DNA of 64,000 bases from Hyphomicrobiales bacterium (GTDB lineage: Bacteria; Pseudomonadota; Alphaproteobacteria; Rhizobiales; Rhizobiaceae): assembly GCA_900470805.1 (NCBI GenBank), contig UCCA01000017.1, positions 1-64,000 of the forward strand, given 5' to 3'. Below, piece by piece: positions 1-9,396 of the stretch (its first letter is position 1; each line of letters starts with the position of its first letter). A model generated the notes under the pieces. The model was given only the letters and a program-made list of their open reading frames with translations, ran no database searches and was not told the DNA's origin. Made by a program: the position numbers and the translations under genes.

Positions 1-155
1 GTCTGGCCTTCATGGGTCTGGAAAGCCTGCTTGAGCTCCGGTGACTGCGCGGCTTCCGCCATTTTCGGCAAGGCGCTCACAATCTGCTTTTCGGCGAAGT
101 AGATGTCTTTCAGGGTTTCGTAGAGCAAATCGTTGAGGTTCTTTGGTTCTGTCAT
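1..155 (-). CDS. DUF892 (YciE/YciF-type) ferritin-like protein, N-terminal part
   Basis: The first 51 codons of a minus-strand gene that runs off the left edge of the window. The visible start (MTEPKNLNDLLYETLKDIYF, then AEKQI) is the typical opening of the DUF892 family. These are four-helix-bundle, ferritin-like proteins found in stress-response loci of Proteobacteria; their biochemical role is not settled. The metal-binding and C-terminal helices lie outside the window, so integrity cannot be judged. Confidence 0.8.
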   Translation of the reverse strand, partial: MTEPKNLNDLLYETLKDIYFAEKQIVSALPKMAEAAQSPELKQAFQTHEGQ

Positions 156-192
156 GGTCGTGTTCCTTTGTTGGGGTCAGGTTGAAGAAGGG

Positions 193-1101
193 CTAGAGCT
201 TTCGCCCGAGGGTGTACTCGTGGACGACGGTGACGGGCTTTGTGCCAGCGACGCCGCCGAGCCAGGCGGCAACGACGCCAAGGACAAGAGCCAGGAAGCC
301 GAGGAGGGCTCCTCTCGATACGATGGTGGCGGTGGTTTGCGCCGCGTTGAGCGCTTCTTGCTTGGCTGCCGCGACGGTGTCGCGATAGTTCTCCTCGTAT
401 TCGTCGACCTTTGCACGCGCCTGATCGACGGGGATGTTTTGTGCCTTCGCCAAAGCCTCGGTGGCTCTGGTCTTGGCGTCAGCGACTTTTGACGGGTCAC
501 CTGATGTGACGGCTTTCATTGCTGAGAGCGCCGTCGCCTGCAGCGCTTGCGGATCACTCCCACCGCTGGTGTCTCGAATTTGAGCTTCCATTGCGGTCAT
601 CGGATCAGATGGCATGAGCGTTGGCACAGCGGCTGAAACTGCCGAGGCGGCTGCCTGTCCCGCGCCACCGACAACACTCGATAGACCACTGAACGCGCCT
701 CCGACGAGCGCACCCACAGATGTGGTGAGGAGGTAGAGCACAACCAGGGTCGTCGCGGCCCATGACGTGACGCCATGAAACCCACCGGTCGTTTCACTCG
801 GACGGCCAGAAAGACGACTGGCCACGTAGGCACCGATGAACGACGCCACGATGCCTGCCACGACAAACCAAAGCCCGCCAATGATGGAGAAAGAGGATGC
901 GGCGGGGTTGTCAGCGGTGGCAGGGTCGAGGACGGCTGCACCGATCCCGACGCCCAGCAGATTGAGCAGAAACTGCGTAGCGAGCGCGATCACGACGCCT
1001 GCAAAGACCGCTCCCCAGGATATTCTGTCGACGGCTCTGATTGCGTCGTCGCTCGTGTATGTCATGCCAGTGGGCGAGTGTGTTGAGATAGGTTGGGACA
1101 T
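193..1101 (-). CDS. PhnA-like inner-membrane protein of unknown function
   Basis: A 302-residue protein. Hydrophobic segments lie near residues 30-55, 75-95 and 115-140, with a last pair at about 265-290. The middle (about 150-260) is hydrophilic and Ala/Gln/Asp-rich, probably helical and extracytoplasmic. Such proteins are usually labelled PhnA-like in rhizobial genomes, but no phosphonate role is established. I chose the ATG at 1101 because an AGGAG lies six bases upstream; a TTG at 1107 is the alternative. It lies downstream of the esterase gene on the same strand, and DUF892 follows. Function unknown. Confidence 0.75.
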   Translation of the reverse strand: MSQPISTHSPTGMTYTSDDAIRAVDRISWGAVFAGVVIALATQFLLNLLGVGIGAAVLDPATADNPAASSFSIIGGLWFVVAGIVASFIGAYVASRLSGRPSETTGGFHGVTSWAATTLVVLYLLTTSVGALVGGAFSGLSSVVGGAGQAAASAVSAAVPTLMPSDPMTAMEAQIRDTSGGSDPQALQATALSAMKAVTSGDPSKVADAKTRATEALAKAQNIPVDQARAKVDEYEENYRDTVAAAKQEALNAAQTTATIVSRGALLGFLALVLGVVAAWLGGVAGTKPVTVVHEYTLGRKL

Positions 1102-1185
1102 TGCCAACTCCTCTGGGTAAAGCCTGGAATTGCCGCCAGGACACGGCCGTGAACATTCGCGTGTTCGGGAAATGGCTGCTCCGGT

Positions 1186-2265
1186 TCAGTGCATGAGCCC
1201 AGCTGAACGGAGCGCCTTTTCGATGATGTCTTGTATTCCGGTCGACGGGACACCTTGGGGTTTGAGCACAAAGGTCTGGACCGCGTTCTCAACCTCAGGC
1301 CTATCGACAGCAAAAGATGGTGTCAGACCCCAGATTCGCGCGATTTCCGCAGTGGAAGACACGCCAACATCAAGCATAAATGGCCCGGCCGCCCCTAAGC
1401 CGCTCGCAGTGTCGATGGGGGTGCCATGACCCATGCCATCGATGCTGTGAAACTCGACTGGCACGAAACCGGTGCTGTCAGACCACCTCGTCGTGTGGTG
1501 TGGGCCGTCCGATGATGACGTGGAAGGCGATATCGGTAGTCCGTGAACCCCCAACCACTGTTCTACGAGCGCGTAGGCGTTTGCCTCGGCGACAGTCTGA
1601 TCTTTCGAGCCATGCCAAATCGAGACCGCTGGCCACGGTCCAGCGTGAGCAGTGGCTGAGTGTACCAGTCGCGAGAGCGTTGCTCCCGAAGGAAGCCCAA
1701 CACCACGCATGCGCTCGAGAGCATGAGGAATCGATGCGGCGACACCGTAAGGGAGCCCCCCGATGATCGCCCCGGCGGAAAAGACTTCCGGATAGGATGC
1801 CAGCATGACATTCGCCATCGCTCCGCCGGCCGATAGGCCGGTGATAAATACCTGCCTCCGGTCAACGTTGTGATTGATACAGACGGTCTCGATCATCCGC
1901 CTGATCGACAACGCTTCGCCGCTGTCTCGGCGGATATCGCCGGGCTCGAACCAGTTGAAGCAAAGGTTGGGATTGTTCTGCCGCCGCTGTTCGGGATAGA
2001 GGACGATGAACCCGTGCTCGGCTGCCAAGTGCGCCCAACCAGAGCCGCCATCATATGAGGCCGCTGATTGCGTGCAGCCATGAAGGACCACGACCAAGGC
2101 AGGATTACCAACGACATTGCTTGGAACAAAAGTTTTTCCTGCCAGATTGCCCGGATCTGATCCGAACGCGAGCAGCTCTGCTAGATGGTATGATGACCGC
2201 TTGCCCTGAGCCGGTAGGGCTCGAAGTGCTGCAAGGCGTTTGATTGTGTCGGATAGGGACGTCAT
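1186..2265 (-). CDS. PHB-depolymerase-family esterase (short-chain polyhydroxyalkanoate hydrolase-like)
   Basis: A 359-residue alpha/beta-hydrolase. The oxyanion motif VVLHGCTQSAASYD, the nucleophile motif GLSAGGAM (Ser at the elbow) and GMGHGTP near the C terminus (probable catalytic His) match the extracellular PHB depolymerase catalytic domain, type 1, and related feruloyl/acetylxylan esterases. No clear signal peptide is seen, so it may be cytoplasmic or exported another way. The start at 2265 is preferred over 2304 because GGAG sits six bases upstream of it. The substrate is not determinable from sequence; hydrolysis of polyester or an aryl ester is inferred. Confidence 0.85.
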   Translation of the reverse strand: MTSLSDTIKRLAALRALPAQGKRSSYHLAELLAFGSDPGNLAGKTFVPSNVVGNPALVVVLHGCTQSAASYDGGSGWAHLAAEHGFIVLYPEQRRQNNPNLCFNWFEPGDIRRDSGEALSIRRMIETVCINHNVDRRQVFITGLSAGGAMANVMLASYPEVFSAGAIIGGLPYGVAASIPHALERMRGVGLPSGATLSRLVHSATAHAGPWPAVSIWHGSKDQTVAEANAYALVEQWLGVHGLPISPSTSSSDGPHHTTRWSDSTGFVPVEFHSIDGMGHGTPIDTASGLGAAGPFMLDVGVSSTAEIARIWGLTPSFAVDRPEVENAVQTFVLKPQGVPSTGIQDIIEKALRSAGLMH

Positions 2266-2578
2266 GTCGTTCTCCAGCCATCGTAGCCGGAACGGCGGTG
2301 GCAAAGCTCAACTTGGCTGGGACGGGTTAGTTGCGTCGCACAAGATATTTAAATAAGGCCTCTCACCGCGGATGCGCAGGGTAGAGGGAACCGAAGCGTG
2401 GTGGCTTAGGCAACTGGCCTCAGCTGGGGACCTGTGGCTCGATTGCCACGCCTATGTCTGGACTTCAGTTTTGGAGCGGAAAAACGCAATCCCTTCTCTG
2501 TGCCGATGACAAATCGTACCTATCTCGAGTTCAGTGATCAAACGGCGTGTACGGCCGTATCAAGTGATAGGAAATTTT
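2266..2578. other. Intergenic region between divergent esterase and porin-like genes
   Basis: About 310 bases between two divergently transcribed genes, so it must hold both promoters. I see no further gene. The part near 2340-2360 (AAGATATTTAAATAAGG) is locally AT-rich, but no clear -35/-10 pair can be defended. Confidence 0.5.
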
Positions 2579-3322
2579 ATGACAAAGACACTTCTGCTAG
2601 CGGCACTGCTCTCGTCCGCCGCCGTTTCGCTTGTTCAGGCCGCCGATCTCGTTGCACCGGTTGAACAGCCTGCGCCAGTGCAGTCGTCATCTGGATTTTA
2701 CATTGGTTCGCTCAGCTCGGTGAATTGGCTGGATGACACAAATTTCGGTGTCGCAGGTTTTGATGTGTCCACGGAATATGATGTCGGCTACTACAGCGCG
2801 CTGCGCGCCGGCTATAACTTTGGTGCGTATGGCTATGTGTCGCCACGCCTAGAGCTTGAACTTGGATATGGCACCGCATCGGTGGATGAGCATCGGGTCT
2901 CGGGCGTCGGTGCTGGCTCGATCGACTCCTTTGGCGACGCGCGTTCCTTCCAGGGTTACGTGAACGGCTACCTGGATATTCCCCTCGCAACTGACGGGTT
3001 GTTCAGTGCGATTACGCCATATGTCGGCGGCGGCGTCGGCTTCATGAACCTTGAACTCCGCAAACAGGGCGTCGCTGGCATTGCCACGTTGATGGACGAC
3101 AGCGACACGCAGTTCGCCTATCATCTTGATGCGGGCGTCGGCATCAATCTCCAGGGTATTGGCCTGTTCACTGACATGTCTCTTTTCGACGGCACGACAC
3201 TGGACGTAGGCTACCGGTTTACGGCAGCAGACGACTTCGACTTTACGGCCCGGGATGGAACGGCCTCCAGCACGGACTTCCGCTCTAACGCGATCACTGT
3301 CGGTTTCCGTAAGCAGTTCTGA
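2579..3322 (+). CDS. Outer-membrane beta-barrel protein (Omp25/Omp31-like)
   Basis: A 247-residue protein. A signal peptide (basic MTKTLLL, hydrophobic core, cleavage after VQA at about residue 20) is followed by alternating hydrophobic strands with many Gly and aromatic residues. It ends in ITVGFRKQF, the terminal-Phe signature recognised by the Bam machinery. Short 8-stranded barrels of this type are major surface proteins in Brucella and rhizobia. The start was placed at 2579 (AGGA six bases upstream) rather than the longer frame from 2534, because the signal peptide begins there. A hairpin terminator follows immediately. A transport role is not evident. Confidence 0.85.
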   Translation: MTKTLLLAALLSSAAVSLVQAADLVAPVEQPAPVQSSSGFYIGSLSSVNWLDDTNFGVAGFDVSTEYDVGYYSALRAGYNFGAYGYVSPRLELELGYGTASVDEHRVSGVGAGSIDSFGDARSFQGYVNGYLDIPLATDGLFSAITPYVGGGVGFMNLELRKQGVAGIATLMDDSDTQFAYHLDAGVGINLQGIGLFTDMSLFDGTTLDVGYRFTAADDFDFTARDGTASSTDFRSNAITVGFRKQF

Positions 3323-3334
3323 TCAAACATCACA

Positions 3335-3361
3335 CGGTCGGGCAGGCTTCTTGCCCGACCG
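3335..3361 (+). terminator. Hairpin terminator after the outer-membrane protein gene
   Basis: A perfect 10-bp stem, CGGTCGGGCA / TGCCCGACCG, with a 7-base loop begins 12 bases after the stop codon. There is no long T run (TCGTTTG follows), so strength is uncertain. Confidence 0.65.
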
Positions 3362-4072
3362 TCGTTTGATGCAAAATGATGGACGCGGCCCGACAGACAT
3401 GTGTTGGAGCGAAGTGAGTGGGAATGCACCCGAACGCCGGATCGCTTAAAATAGCGGCTGCCGGAACCTTCGGCCTCGCAACGATTAAGCTCTTCAGCGC
3501 GGTCTTTGGCATGGGACTTTCGTGCGCCGACAAAATCGCGACCATTGGATGAAGCTGATAAACCAGGCAAACTGTCGGTCTAAACATCTCTTGCATGACT
3601 GCGGATTTGGTTTCACGTTGCAAACACGAGCTGTAGCGGTCCGATTTGGGTCAGGCAGTCGCGCGAATGCCACTGGATAAAAAGAATATTCCGTCCTTGT
3701 CGCATTTGCGGGACAATCCACGTCGCAAAATTAGCGGTTTTTCGAAAGTCTGCGGCAAATTGGATCGCGTGGCGCGGCCGACATTTGGGAGGACCGAACG
3801 CATGCTTCTTGGACAGCACCCTTAACCGTACAATTCCCTCATGGAGAGAGACGCACCATGACCGGTCCGTTCGACGCCATGACTTGCCTCACCGATCGCT
3901 AGCCTAACATCAGCGGACTGAAGGTTTTGGAGGCACGCACGGCGTGGAGGCCAGACTTGGATGGAAGAATACGGCTGATGTTGACCTCAGGGATTTCGTC
4001 GGCGCGGTCGCAGAAGCTGGTGGCACAGCGCACTGAGGGATGACAGTGCCGATCTAATCGAACGTACCTATT
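3362..4072. other. Long intergenic stretch with no supported gene
   Basis: About 710 bases. All open frames here are short, lack family resemblance and have no convincing ribosome-binding sites. It may be the remnant of a lost gene; I recognise no transposase or RNA in it. Confidence 0.5.
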
Positions 4073-4774
4073 CTACCAAATAATCGTGCTTCCATCGTAT
4101 GCAACAAATGAGCCGGTTCTTTCTGGTGCCATCGAATCGACAGCAGTCATGATCGACGCTGCGGCTTCAGCTGGACTGACCGTTGGGTGCCCCATCGCGT
4201 AGGGCTCGGACAAACGGGTGCGAACCGTTCCGGGATGAATGGAGACCACGAGTGCCTTCGGGTGTGTTCGTGCGACCTCAATGCTGGCGGTGCGCACGAT
4301 CTGGTTCAATGCAGCCTTCGCGGAGCGATACGATATCCATCCTCCAAGTCTGTTGTCTCCTATCGATCCGACGCGGGCTGAGAGAAACGCCGCGATTGAC
4401 CGTGCTCGTCGATCGAGCCGCGGTAGAAAATGCTTTGCGACCAGAGCGGGTCCGACAGCATTGGTTAAGAACTGGGCCATCATCACATTCGGGTCCAGTT
4501 GACGCAACGATTTCTCCGGCGCTTTACCTTCCACCGACAATATCCCTGTTGCGCAGATGAGAAGATGGATGGGCTTATCTCCCAATTGCCTGGCGCAACT
4601 TGCGACGCTCTCCTCGTTGGCGATATCGACACCATTTCGGCGAGAAAGCTCGACAATCTCGCCCAGCCGACAATCCTGACGCACCAGTTCGCAAAGAGCG
4701 CCGCCAATGCCGCCGTCCGCGCCGATCACGACGGCTCGATAGTTGCGGGGCAGGGAACCAGGCGACCCTACCAT
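4073..4774 (-). CDS. Short-chain dehydrogenase/reductase, C-factor-like
   Basis: A 233-residue SDR. The nucleotide-binding motif is degenerate but present (VIGADGGIGGAL, residues about 15-27), CATG replaces the NNAG motif, and the catalytic Tyr-Lys pair is in SYRSAKAA. Length fits the short CsgA/C-factor-like subfamily. Its ATG overlaps the last seven bases of the upstream hxlR gene, so the two form an operon and are probably translationally coupled. Substrate unknown. Confidence 0.85.
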   Translation of the reverse strand: MVGSPGSLPRNYRAVVIGADGGIGGALCELVRQDCRLGEIVELSRRNGVDIANEESVASCARQLGDKPIHLLICATGILSVEGKAPEKSLRQLDPNVMMAQFLTNAVGPALVAKHFLPRLDRRARSIAAFLSARVGSIGDNRLGGWISYRSAKAALNQIVRTASIEVARTHPKALVVSIHPGTVRTRLSEPYAMGHPTVSPAEAAASIMTAVDSMAPERTGSFVAYDGSTIIW

Positions 4775-5175
4775 CCCCGAACCAACGTATCAGACTGGCC
4801 GGTCAATGGATGGTCGCGCGAGAATTCTCGCACAGGTATCAGTACCGGCATAAGCTGGTGGCCAGCGGGAGTCAGGCCGTATTCGACACGGGGCGGTTGC
4901 TCATAAAAATCCCTTCTCTCTACAAGGCCGTCGCGTTCAAGCTCTCGTAAGTGCTGAGTCAGCATTTTCTGCGAGATACCCGGCATGTCGCGTAGGAACT
5001 GTGAACTGCGCATCGATGATTCCGCAAAGAGGCGGAACAGGATCGGCAATTTCCATCGGCCGCTCAGCATCCGAAAAACGCGTGCGACATGAGCAACGGA
5101 GCCATCTGCCCCGAGGCAAATGCTCCGGTCCTCATACGGGATGGGCACTTTAAAGTGCGTAATTGCCTCGGTCAT
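4768..5175 (-). CDS. HxlR-family transcriptional regulator
   Basis: A 135-residue winged-helix protein with the HxlR hallmarks: LSGRWKLPILFRL (helix 1), FLRDMPGISQKMLTQHLRELE (recognition region) and the wing VEYGLTPAGHQL. HxlR proteins are dimeric regulators that often respond to reactive electrophiles or redox change and control nearby oxidoreductases. It overlaps the SDR gene downstream and diverges, with a 43-bp gap, from a second SDR gene at 5219. Control of both SDR genes from that gap is inferred. Confidence 0.9.
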   Translation of the reverse strand: MTEAITHFKVPIPYEDRSICLGADGSVAHVARVFRMLSGRWKLPILFRLFAESSMRSSQFLRDMPGISQKMLTQHLRELERDGLVERRDFYEQPPRVEYGLTPAGHQLMPVLIPVREFSRDHPLTGQSDTLVRGW

Positions 5176-5218
5176 TCCACCGCTCCATATCGACGTCTGA
5201 CTTTAACATAGGACTGGA

Positions 5219-6031
5219 ATGATGGATTTGAAGCTTGATGGAAAAGTTGCGCTGGTCACAGGCAGCAGCAAGGGCATTGGCGAGGGCATAGCGAAGGGGT
5301 TGGCTCATGAGCATGCGGTCGTCATCGTGCATGGCCGTGACAAGGTGAAGACCGAGGAGGTTGCCCATGATATCGTGGCCGCGGGCGGCCGTGCCTATGT
5401 GGTTGTTGGTGACCTCACACGCGACGACGAGGTGCAGCGCGTCATCGAGGAAGCGCAGGGCTTTGTCACACCGGTCGAGATACTTGTAAACAACGCTGGC
5501 GGTTCGGGCGAACCGGAAGACTGGACGACCACTTGTGCTGAGACATGGTCTTCTGGCTATGACCGGAACGTGCTCGCGGCGGTTCGGGTCACAAGCCGGC
5601 TTCTGCCGGCCATGCGGGTCGGCAAATGGGGACGGATCATCAATATCTCCAGCCTCGCAGGCCTGATGCCTCCCGCCAAGCGACCGGACTACGGAGCCGC
5701 AAAGGCAGCCATGATTGCCATGACTGCATCCCTCGCAAAGGAAGTCGCTTTAGACGGAATCACCGCAAATACCGTTTCGCCGGGAACGATCCACAGCCTC
5801 AAGTTGGACGAGGGGTTTCGCGGCGTTGCTGAGGCGCAAGGCATTCCAAAGGACGCGCCCTGGGCTGAAATCGAGCGGAAGGTTTTGCCGATGTTTGCTC
5901 AAGTTCCAGTGGGGCGGGTTGGTGCGCTGGAGGAAATCGCCGACGCCATCGCTTTCCTTGCCAGTCCCCGCGCCAGTTACATCACGGGCGCAAATCTGAG
6001 GCTGGACGGCGGCATGTGGCCGGGATTGTAG
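5219..6031 (+). CDS. Classical short-chain dehydrogenase/reductase
   Basis: A 270-residue, NAD(P)-dependent SDR. It has TGSSKGIGEG (cofactor binding, residues about 15-24), NNAG, ISS with the catalytic Ser, YGAAK with the catalytic Tyr and Lys, and NTVSPGTI after the active site. A complete Rossmann fold is expected. The start has AGGA six to seven bases upstream. It is transcribed divergently from hxlR. By family it reduces or oxidises a hydroxyl/carbonyl; the substrate cannot be predicted. Confidence 0.9.
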   Translation: MMDLKLDGKVALVTGSSKGIGEGIAKGLAHEHAVVIVHGRDKVKTEEVAHDIVAAGGRAYVVVGDLTRDDEVQRVIEEAQGFVTPVEILVNNAGGSGEPEDWTTTCAETWSSGYDRNVLAAVRVTSRLLPAMRVGKWGRIINISSLAGLMPPAKRPDYGAAKAAMIAMTASLAKEVALDGITANTVSPGTIHSLKLDEGFRGVAEAQGIPKDAPWAEIERKVLPMFAQVPVGRVGALEEIADAIAFLASPRASYITGANLRLDGGMWPGL

Positions 6032-6269
6032 TCCGCCAAGGATGGCGAAGATACGTCGCGCCAGAAAAACGCCATTCACCGTCGGGTCGCTGCGCGTATT
6101 CGGATTTCGGGGAGCTGGACCTGCCATAATTCGTCCACGAACGATACCTCGTAGAACGCACTCAGATTGTTCCTGGTTCATCTTTTCCCGATGTGTCTTG
6201 AAACATGATTGCATGCTAATATTGGTGCTTCATACTGTTCTCACCTCGTGCTGGAAGGGAGGAAGCGTC

Positions 6270-7115
6270 ATGTCCACCACACTTGATCAAATACGCGAAC
6301 AGCAGCATCAGACCTGGGACAGGTTTTCGGCGGGCTGGAAAAAATGGGATGCGCTCGTCCTGAGTTGGCTCGGCCCATTCGGTGAGGCGATGATCAGGAA
6401 CGCGAAACTCAAAGATCACGACGATGTTCTTGATGTCGCCGCCGGAACAGGCGAGCCCGGCCTCAGCGCTGCGGCAAGCCTGCCGCATGGCACCGTCACC
6501 GTAACAGACCTCTCGGAGCGCATGCTACAGGTCGCAGAAGAAAATGCACGCCGCCGTGGCTTGCATAATTTCGCTGTGCAAGCCTGTGATGCCTGCGCCT
6601 TGCCGTTTGATCGCGGCCGCTTCGATGCCGTGCTTTGCAGGTTCGGCTTCATGTTTTTTCCCGATGTGGTCACGGCCGCGCAGGAGATGGTTCGGGTCAC
6701 GCGCCCGGGCGGACGCATAAGCTGCGCTGTCTGGAGTGGGCCGGACAAGAACCCTTGGGCGACGACGATCCTGGCGACGATCGCGCGCCATGTCGAGATG
6801 CCAATTCCGCCGGCAGGGTCCCCCGGTCTGTTTCGATGCGCTCCGCATGGCATGATGTCATCCGTGCTGGCCGAAGCCGGGTTCCATGACGTCATCGAGG
6901 AAGAGGTGTCTACAATGATGACCCACGCGACGCCCGAGCAGTACTGGGAGTTCATGACCGACGTTGCCGCGCCGGTTGTCGCCGGACTGGCAAAAGCCGA
7001 TGCGAAAACCGTCGTCCGCATTAAAAACGAGGTGCTCTCCCTTGTGGAACAGTTGCAATCAAGCGGCAAGATCCAGCTGCGGTCCACAGCGACCATCATA
7101 TCGGGCGTTCGATAG
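6270..7115 (+). CDS. Class I SAM-dependent methyltransferase (UbiE/Methyltransf_11 type)
   Basis: A 281-residue protein. Motif I is DVAAGTGEPG (about residues 54-63), followed by VTDLSERML (acidic residue that contacts the SAM ribose) and FDAVLCRFGFMFFPD with RPGG after it. This matches small-molecule C- or O-methyltransferases. The frame is open from 6042, but the strong site GGGAGG seven bases before the ATG at 6270 fixes the start. It stands alone; target unknown. Confidence 0.88.
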   Translation: MSTTLDQIREQQHQTWDRFSAGWKKWDALVLSWLGPFGEAMIRNAKLKDHDDVLDVAAGTGEPGLSAAASLPHGTVTVTDLSERMLQVAEENARRRGLHNFAVQACDACALPFDRGRFDAVLCRFGFMFFPDVVTAAQEMVRVTRPGGRISCAVWSGPDKNPWATTILATIARHVEMPIPPAGSPGLFRCAPHGMMSSVLAEAGFHDVIEEEVSTMMTHATPEQYWEFMTDVAAPVVAGLAKADAKTVVRIKNEVLSLVEQLQSSGKIQLRSTATIISGVR

Positions 7116-7327
7116 CCAAACGTGTTTCGCTGGCATGAGAAGCTTCAAGACAACGGATAGGGTGCACCCGCCCGACAGTCGCGCTATGCCATGCCTCGAC
7201 TGCATGGCTGGGATGGTGTCTTAGCGCTGCAACTTTGCACCCCTCTACATTACATAGAGCTCATCGAAGCAACCGAAGCGCCAAGGACTGGCAGCTGAGC
7301 TTCGAAAGCCCAGGAAAGGGGATTATC

Positions 7328-7471
7328 ATGAACGTAGCACGCACTCTCAACAATTGGCGCAGGTATCGTCAGGCGGTCTCCGAGCTTGGTCGCATGAGCA
7401 ACCGCGAGCTCTACGATCTCGGCATTGATCGCGGCGATATCCGCACCGTCGCTCGCGCTGCTGCTCGCTAA
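7328..7471 (+). CDS. DUF1127 small protein
   Basis: A 47-residue, Arg-rich protein: NWRRYRQAVSELGRMSNREL followed by YDLGIDRGDIR, the DUF1127 signature. Small DUF1127 proteins are abundant in Rhizobiales and have been linked in Agrobacterium to phosphate and small-RNA regulation. A long purine-rich site (AGGAAAGGGG) precedes the ATG at 7328, and a factor-independent terminator follows, so it is probably monocistronic and well translated. Confidence 0.9.
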   Translation: MNVARTLNNWRRYRQAVSELGRMSNRELYDLGIDRGDIRTVARAAAR

Positions 7472-7492
7472 GCAAGAATTGCAGATTGATTG

Positions 7493-7532
7493 AAAACCGC
7501 TCGCTGGAACTCTGGTGGGCGGTTTTGTTTTT
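7493..7532 (+). terminator. Rho-independent terminator after the DUF1127 gene
   Basis: An AAAACCGC / GCGGTTTT stem with an 18-base loop and a T-rich tail (TTTTGTTTTTC). The A-rich left arm allows function in both directions, serving the convergent dinB gene as well. Confidence 0.8.
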
Positions 7533-7533
7533 C

Positions 7534-8643
7534 CTACGCAAGGGGAAGAGCGAACTGAAGGTCGTCTGTTGGTCCTTCGCCAGCCTGTTCCAGCGATGAA
7601 AGCGTTACGCCAAGCAATCGAATACTTTTCTGGGCGGGAAAGACCGGCCGCAGCAACAGGGCTATGATGTCTTCGATTTCGGTCTCCGAGGCGGCAGGTT
7701 TGTCTGCCGTTTTTGCGCGGGTTATCTGATTGAAGTCAGAATATTTCACCTTCAACGTCACTGTTTTTCCCCGAATGTTGTGCGTCTGGCAGTAGCGCCA
7801 GACCTTGGCGACCAGTGGGCGCAACCCTTCCAGTGCAGGTTCGAACGAATGGATGTCTTCGGCAAAGGTATCCTCCGCGCCAATTGATTTCCGGACCCTG
7901 TCGGGCTTGACCCGACGCTCGTCTATCCCGCGAGCGATCCCATAAAAATAGGGACCCGACTTCCCGAAGTGATTGATCAGAAACTGTAGGTCTCTCTCCT
8001 TGAGGTCGGCTCCCGTCTGGATTCCGAGACGATGCATTTTCTCGGCAGTGGCGGGCCCAACGCCATGGAATTTCTTGACGGGGAGCGTTTCCACAAAGCG
8101 TGGCCCGACCCTTGGCGTGAGCACGGCTTGGCCGTTGGGCTTGTTGAGGTCGCTGGCCATCTTCGCCAGGAATTTGTTGTAGCTGATCCCGGCTGAGGCG
8201 TTCAATCCGGTCGCTGCCTTGATCTTGGCGCGGATTTCGAGCGCGATCTCGGTGGCGATCTCCATGCCCATCAAGTTCTCCGTCACGTCGAGATAAGCCT
8301 CGTCAAGCGACAACGGTTCGATCAGCGGCGTATATTCCGCGAAGATTTCCCTGATTTGGCCCGATACTGACTTGTAGACGTCGAAGCGAGGCTTCACGAA
8401 GATGAGATCGGGACACTTTCGTTTGGCGGTCACCGAGGGCATCGCGGAATGGACGCCGTAGGTTCTCGCCTCATAGCTGGCTGCCGCCACGACGCCACGC
8501 GCCTCGGCGCCGCCCACGGCCACTGGCTTGCCGCGCAGTTCCGGATTGTCGCGTTGCTCGACGGACGCGTAGAAGGCGTCCATGTCGACATGGATGATCT
8601 TTCGCACACGCTCCGGGGCAGTATGGCCAGGCTCGGTATTCAT
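7534..8643 (-). CDS. dinB: DNA polymerase IV (Y-family translesion polymerase)
   Basis: A 369-residue polymerase. The catalytic motifs VDMDAFYASVE (first Asp) and SLDEAYLDVT (Asp-Glu) are intact. The steric-gate Phe-Tyr, the HhH region (FHGVGPATAEKMHRLGI) and the little-finger domain follow. It synthesises across damaged template bases, error-prone, in the cytoplasm. I prefer the ATG at 8643, which follows the SRAP stop codon; an ATG at 8682 would overlap SRAP by 29 bases. It is the last gene of a four-gene operon behind an SOS box at 10122. The C terminus ends QFALPLA, resembling a beta-clamp-binding tail (inference). Confidence 0.93.
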   Translation of the reverse strand: MNTEPGHTAPERVRKIIHVDMDAFYASVEQRDNPELRGKPVAVGGAEARGVVAAASYEARTYGVHSAMPSVTAKRKCPDLIFVKPRFDVYKSVSGQIREIFAEYTPLIEPLSLDEAYLDVTENLMGMEIATEIALEIRAKIKAATGLNASAGISYNKFLAKMASDLNKPNGQAVLTPRVGPRFVETLPVKKFHGVGPATAEKMHRLGIQTGADLKERDLQFLINHFGKSGPYFYGIARGIDERRVKPDRVRKSIGAEDTFAEDIHSFEPALEGLRPLVAKVWRYCQTHNIRGKTVTLKVKYSDFNQITRAKTADKPAASETEIEDIIALLLRPVFPAQKSIRLLGVTLSSLEQAGEGPTDDLQFALPLA

Positions 8644-8653
8644 ATCGGCCAGC

Positions 8654-9382
8654 TCATGCGGCGGCGTCCACGACGGGTTCAATCTTCAGCAAGTCATCTG
8701 GCAGCGGGCGCTGCAATGCCCTGGCTTCTTCCCAGGGAGCGTTCAGCCAAGTCTCGACCTCATCACTCGTCGTCAGGATCACAGGCATAGCCTTCTGATG
8801 AATGGGCGCGACAATACCATTTGGCTCGGTCGTCAAGAACGCGAAGAGATCGATGGTGACAAGGCCATCCTTGACCTTACGAACGCTGGTCCAGTCCTTG
8901 ACCCAGAGCCCCGCGAAGAACATCAGCGGATCGTCGCCGGTGCTGGCGAACCAGGCGTTCGGCGTGCGACCGCCTTCGACCTTGCTGGCCGGGTCGGGTT
9001 CGGCAAAGCGGGTGAGGGGGACGACACAACGGTTCGGAACGCCGAGCCACCGCTTCCAGTGCGGGCTGGTCGTGTTGCGGATATTGGTGGTGCCACCGTC
9101 CGGCTCCATCTTCAGCAACTGGTTGAAGTCGAATTCCTTGCCTTTGGCGCGAAGTTTGTCAGCCCGTTTGCTCGCGGCGTCGAACAATGCCTTGCTGGAG
9201 GAGGGCAGGCCCCAGCGCACCATCGCCAGTTCGCGACGATCCTCGTTGTTGCGGATAATCGGGGCCATCCGATCTGGATAGACATCAATCGACGGCTCCA
9301 TGTTGCCGATGATGTCATGGATGATCGACACGAAGGATCGGATCGCCTGCTGGTTGGTCGTGATGTTGTATGCGTTGCACAT
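8654..9382 (-). CDS. SOS response-associated peptidase (SRAP/YedK-HMCES family)
   Basis: A 242-residue SRAP protein. After removal of Met1, Cys2 (MCNAYN) is the residue that crosslinks to abasic sites in single-stranded DNA. The conserved Glu lies in RFAEPD (normally FYEW) and the His in IHQKAMPVIL. The family shields abasic sites by forming a DNA-protein crosslink. The FAEPD and NIRNT variants place it in a divergent subfamily. It lies 14 bases after an unknown gene and just before dinB, consistent with co-expression during DNA damage. Confidence 0.92.
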   Translation of the reverse strand: MCNAYNITTNQQAIRSFVSIIHDIIGNMEPSIDVYPDRMAPIIRNNEDRRELAMVRWGLPSSSKALFDAASKRADKLRAKGKEFDFNQLLKMEPDGGTTNIRNTTSPHWKRWLGVPNRCVVPLTRFAEPDPASKVEGGRTPNAWFASTGDDPLMFFAGLWVKDWTSVRKVKDGLVTIDLFAFLTTEPNGIVAPIHQKAMPVILTTSDEVETWLNAPWEEARALQRPLPDDLLKIEPVVDAAA

Positions 9383-9396
9383 TGGTCGTTGCCTCC

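Noticed and set aside
133..500. Open frames on both strands over the end of the PhnA-like gene
   Set aside because: They are shadows of the real minus-strand gene, with Arg/Ser- or Gly-rich composition and no start sites.
6042..6269. Upstream extension of the methyltransferase
   Set aside because: The extra 76 residues are non-homologous and the strong ribosome-binding site is at 6257-6262.
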